Below are positions 61,301 through 64,000 of a stretch of 64,000 nucleotides of DNA, one piece after another. Source of the stretch: Taxillus chinensis (taxonomy: Eukaryota > Streptophyta > Magnoliopsida > Santalales > Loranthaceae); contig CM042090.1 in NCBI GenBank assembly GCA_023512835.1, positions 26,265,783 to 26,329,782 on the forward strand, read 5' to 3'. A program made the position numbers and the translations under genes. Under the pieces are notes generated by a model, which worked only from the letters and a program-made list of their open reading frames with translations, was not told where the DNA came from and searched no databases. Within the stretch, counting starts at the first letter, position 1. Each line of letters starts with the position of its first letter.

Positions 61301-63683
61301 CCGTTTAAAATTAGCATCAATAAAAGTCTTATTCCCTTTTTATGTGTTCCCTCTTATGTTTGAGGTTTTTTTTTTTACTCTCGGTCCAAGAGATAGGTAT
61401 TTTGTGTCATTTATCTATTCTGATAACAAATAAGTAGATATTAAAGATTATTGGGAAAATTGATTTATTTGATTCATATTAAACTTAACATATCTTATCC
61501 AGTTAGTGCTGTGAGTCAATTCATGCACAATAATAAGACATATGAGTGCCGTGAATCGCAGTCTTGCATATCTAAAGTTATTTTCAGGTAAAGGAATTGT
61601 GTTTTGTAAACAGAGACACTTAGATATCATGAGATATACTAATTCTGACTTTGTTGAATTCAAATTGGGTAGAAAGTTTACTTCCAGTATAGAAGTTGAA
61701 TGTCACACACTTCATCATGCTACTAATGAGCTTACTTGGTTATATATTCTATTACAAGAACTTTCATTGAAATAACTAATAATGCAATATAGTATAATCG
61801 AACCATTAACTTGACATAAATTTTATCAAAGATAATTTGAATCGCAATAGAGGTTCATACATGAATATGTGAAATTCCCAAGAATATGAGTGATCTGACA
61901 GTAATGGACTTATTCCCAAGAATATGTGAAATTGTTTCAACTATCTTTATCACTTTTAGTTTGACCAGATATACCGTCTTGCTCCACAAAATTATAAATT
62001 GAGAATTTCGTCCTTGGCTGTGTTTATCTGTTCATTAGAACAAGGACCTGAACTAGTGGATTTTTTTCCAGGGTTCTGCACCTGTCACGAGTCTGTCAGA
62101 AACCTTGTCAGATCATGAAGACTTGGAAACAGATGCAGTTAATACCAACGGTGCAATGGCCTCGAGGTTGCAAAAGGCATTAATTGTTGGTGTTCTTGAT
62201 GAGTTCAAGATCTGTTTCAGTTATAGCCATCATGTAAGTATGGTGTGAACCATATAGCTTGCAATTTTCCCATATTTAGAACTGTGGATATATTTATTGA
62301 ATGTTTGTTTATTTGTTTGCTTTTCTCTAGCCTGGCCAGAATTTCATGAAGGTACTTCTCTGTAAAGAGACCCGTTTATTTGAATTTCGGGCAATTGGTG
62401 GTGAGGTAGTGTTGACAATACTCTTTATTTTGATATTTGGTTCTATAATTATTTTCCAATAATATTTACAGATTCTAATTTTGCATATTATTAGGTTGAG
62501 CTTTCAATCAAGTCAAATGGCATGTTCATTGGCACTGTCTTGAAATCATTGGAGATTGAGGATTTAGTTTCCTGTAAAGGATTTTCTCAATCGCGTTACC
62601 TGGCGAGATCATTCATTGGGAGTATGGATGCGACTTCATCCTTCGATGATGTGGGAAATCAGAGTCTTGATATCAATGATGGTATTATGGATGCAACTTC
62701 ATCCTTCGATGATGCTAGAAAGCAGAGTCTTGGTGTCAACGATGTAGCTCAGAGTGAAGGAGATGAGAATTTCTACGAGGCTCCTGAGAATCTAGTTGAT
62801 GTTGTTGATTGCTCAACGCAATTTCTGGGAAGCATAGCCGAGTACTCAGGTTCTCAATGGTCACTTTCATCTAAACTATTGTCACTAAAGCCACCTCGTT
62901 TTACCCAAACTTCTCATCTTCTTCCTGATGATGCCCCCCAAAGTAAAAGTGAGGATATTGAACCAAATGATAATTTAAATAGCTTTGTGAAAGCTCAAAT
63001 AGTTATCTTCAACCAGAGCTCTCCATGCTATGCTAACATTGATAAACGGGCAAGTATCTCACCCTGTTAAAATCACGCTTGTACTTTATGTGGTTATCTA
63101 AGCAGCCTTCCAACTATTTTTCAGGTGACAGTGACACTAGCTACGTTGACAATTTTCTGTCGCAGGCCAACAATTATTGCACTCATGGATTTTGTTAATG
63201 CCATCAACACTGATGATGAAAACTTTGAATCTTTCAGTGACAATTCTTCATCAATCATTCTTCAACATGATGTCCCTAGGGACCATGATATTGAAAATCA
63301 ACATTTAACTATAGTTGAGGAACCTGTAGTTAAAGGTCTGCTAGGGAAGGGGAAATCCAGAATAATTTTCAATCTCACATTAAATATGGCCCGTGCTCAA
63401 ATTTTGCTGATGAAAGAGAATGAGACTACGCTTGCGAGTCTATCACAAGAAAATTTTATGACAGATATTGAGGTTAAGTCGTGCATGTGAATTTTATTTC
63501 GTTACTTGAAATGTAAAATTTTGTTTATTGCATATCATATTTTTATTTTAGGTGTACCCGTCTTCATTCAGTATTAAGGCTGCTCTGGGAAATTTGAGAG
63601 TAAGTGATGACAGTCTTAACAGAAGCCATATTTATCACTGGATGTGTGATATGAGAAATCCTGGAGGCAGTTCATTTGTTGAG
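44951..63683 (+). CDS. VPS13-type bridge-like lipid transfer protein with PH domain (N-terminal part)
   Basis: 26 exons: 44951-45047, 47065-47168, 47615-47749, 47855-47905, 51785-51879, 51948-52065, 52949-53050, 53148-53336, 53479-53639, 54115-54285, 54696-54788, 54874-55198, 55309-55413, 55494-55589, 56204-56271, 57670-57790, 57875-58081, 58187-58387, 58500-58609, 59645-59741, 59861-59959, 62072-62233, 62331-62405, 62495-63049, 63125-63472, 63552-63683. All phases agree: 1339 codons, and the gene continues off the window. Residues 1 to about 115 are the Chorein_N signature ([29 protein letters not shown]). VPS13 proteins form a hydrophobic groove that moves phospholipids in bulk at membrane contact sites. 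A PH domain near residues 804-915 is a feature of one plant VPS13 type (At4g17140-like). The start is the first ATG of the Chorein_N domain. Confidence 0.94.
46125..46430 (+). mobile_element. LINE reverse transcriptase fragment in VPS13 intron 1
   Basis: Translates, with few stops, as the start of an L1-clade RT domain: [48 protein letters not shown]. Sense orientation to the host gene. Different LINE family from the one at 1-1290. Confidence 0.75.
48180..50304 (-). mobile_element. Ty1/copia element, 5' part, antisense in VPS13 intron 4
   Basis: Read on the minus strand from the LTR at 50305-50549: a primer-binding site complementary to initiator tRNA-Met (TGGTATCAGAGC, 50304-50293), then a gag frame starting [13 protein letters not shown] zinc-knuckle-like RCMYCKK follows (about 49370), then a protease-region block with [14 protein letters not shown] (about 48900), and an integrase start with SFIDDCTRI and MIKNQF (48400-48340). 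Blocks drift between frames. No reverse transcriptase, RNase H or 3' LTR follows, so the element is truncated. Confidence 0.8.
50305..50549 (-). mobile_element. 5' LTR of the antisense copia element
   Basis: On the minus strand it begins TGTTGAAGACTAAATT at 50549 and ends CTCACA at 50305, directly next to the tRNA-Met primer-binding site. About 245 bp, typical for copia. Contains a doubled CCATTTATGGAG motif. Confidence 0.75.
51246..51525. mobile_element. MITE with about 53-bp terminal inverted repeats
   Basis: The left end GTGTGGTAGGACTTTTACAC and the reverse complement of the right end, GTGTGGTAAGACTTTTACAC, continue to match to about CCCAAACCGGG with few mismatches. It is flanked by TAGTTG on both sides (51240-51245 and 51526-51531). 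Alternatively the ends lie 11-13 bp further out: TGATGCG at 51234-51240 mirrors CGCATCA, flanked by CTTCC on both sides. It carries no ORF and lies in VPS13 intron 4. Confidence 0.85.
52261..52361. repeat. (CT)n microsatellite
   Basis: About 100 bp of CT dinucleotides grading into CCCT, in VPS13 intron 6; length probably polymorphic. Confidence 0.97.
56820..56990 (-). mobile_element. LINE ORF2 fragment (region before the RT domain)
   Basis: Minus-strand frame contains [17 protein letters not shown] and [12 protein letters not shown]. This matches the linker W..ADGF...V..WW......F.L..KLK.LK that precedes the RT domain in plant LINE ORF2. It is in intron 15 of VPS13. Sequence at 57110-57480 with repeated CTGGACCCC and AGATCG(A)CGTCGCTAGG motifs may be a separate insertion. 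Confidence 0.55.
58353..59959 (+). other. PH-domain-encoding exons of VPS13
   Basis: From [11 protein letters not shown] at the end of exon 18 through [20 protein letters not shown] (exon 19), the [19 protein letters not shown] segment (exon 20), to [21 protein letters not shown] (exon 21). The strand order and the terminal Trp-containing helix ([11 protein letters not shown]) fit a pleckstrin-homology fold inserted in the N-terminal half of a plant VPS13. Confidence 0.8.
59990..61790 (+). mobile_element. Degenerate Ty1/copia element in VPS13 intron 21
   Basis: An LTR-like stretch (59990-60160) ends near a primer-binding-site-like GATGTCAGAGC. Protease-region remnants follow ([11 protein letters not shown] at 60774-60806, then [11 protein letters not shown] and [16 protein letters not shown] near 60970-61070). 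RNase-H-region remnants are at 61500-61775 ([46 protein letters not shown]). The integrase and most of the RT are missing, so this is an internally deleted copy in the host orientation. Confidence 0.75.
62624..62746 (+). repeat. Doubled 21-residue coding unit in VPS13 exon 24
   Basis: [19 protein letters not shown] occurs twice, 63 bp apart, in frame. Located in a low-complexity acidic linker after the PH domain. Confidence 0.9.
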
Positions 63684-64000
63684 GTAATCTTCATCTGTCC
63701 ACTCCCAGGTTCCTATGAATTTCCTTAAACCCTGTCAAGGTTTTGAATGCATTTTCTTTTAGGTTTGCAGATAATTATGCAGGGTGTAATTTGTAATTAC
63801 TTCTATCTCCTTCTGGTACCTTGTCTCCATTCAAGTAGAAAAATAGTGTAAGTGTTACTTCTGTCATTTTAACACCGCTTTCCTGGGGAAATGACTTTGG
63901 CATTTTGGAGCTGAGCGGGGGTGCTGTGGCGGGAGGTTATTACCGAGTGGGGGATGGATCTCTTTGATGCCTCGCGGTCCCCATGGAATGGAGTTGTGAA
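63684..64000 (+). other. Start of the next VPS13 intron
   Basis: Non-coding after a gtaatc donor. The last 130 bases are more GC-rich and may be the edge of an insertion; nothing further can be said from this window. Confidence 0.4.

Overview
The window is nuclear DNA of a flowering plant, most likely a woody eudicot. Evidence: split genes with GT-AG introns, plant-only protein families (a FEI-type LRR receptor kinase, a plant-type VPS13 with an internal PH domain), and AT-rich spacers full of plant transposons (LINE, tRNA-derived SINE, Ty1/copia, large LTRs, FAR1-type MULE, MITE). I saw no tRNA, rRNA, CRISPR or bacterial-type feature. The species assignment is a guess; the gene calls are not.

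Layout. (1) 1-1290: decayed LINE reverse transcriptase. (2) 2573-12223, plus strand: eleven exons of a FEI1/FEI2-like LRR receptor kinase; the 5' end (signal peptide and cap, about 75 residues) is not visible. Its introns hold a SINE, a CpG-rich TE-like island, a LINE fragment and a 90-bp tandem repeat. (3) 14412-18396 coding, minus strand, with an untranslated first exon near 20043-20150: a plant protein of about 1131 residues that I cannot name, convergent with the kinase gene. It has a large repetitive disordered region, a conserved C-terminal part and an RVxF-like motif; a textbook E2F site lies just upstream. (4) About 20.2-44.2 kb: a transposon block of nested large LTRs, a complete solo LTR with target-site duplication, and a 12.45-kb composite MULE-like locus. 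That locus carries a broken FAR1/MULE transposase and two tail-to-tail broken Ulp1-like protease modules. (5) 44951-63683 and beyond, plus strand: the first 26 coding exons (1339 codons) of a VPS13-type bridge-like lipid transfer protein, whose introns contain copia, LINE and MITE insertions.

The three host genes have no evident shared pathway: one is a cell-surface kinase, one an unknown possibly cell-cycle protein, one a membrane-contact-site lipid transporter. The most unusual structure is 24735-37187: MULE-like ends, a perfect 101-bp direct repeat flanking an 11.7-kb insert, CTCGAG-rich repeats beside the modules, a long palindrome, and an inverted duplication of a protease module. Part of it (25137-25797) looks like poor-quality assembly, so its structure needs read support before biological conclusions are drawn.
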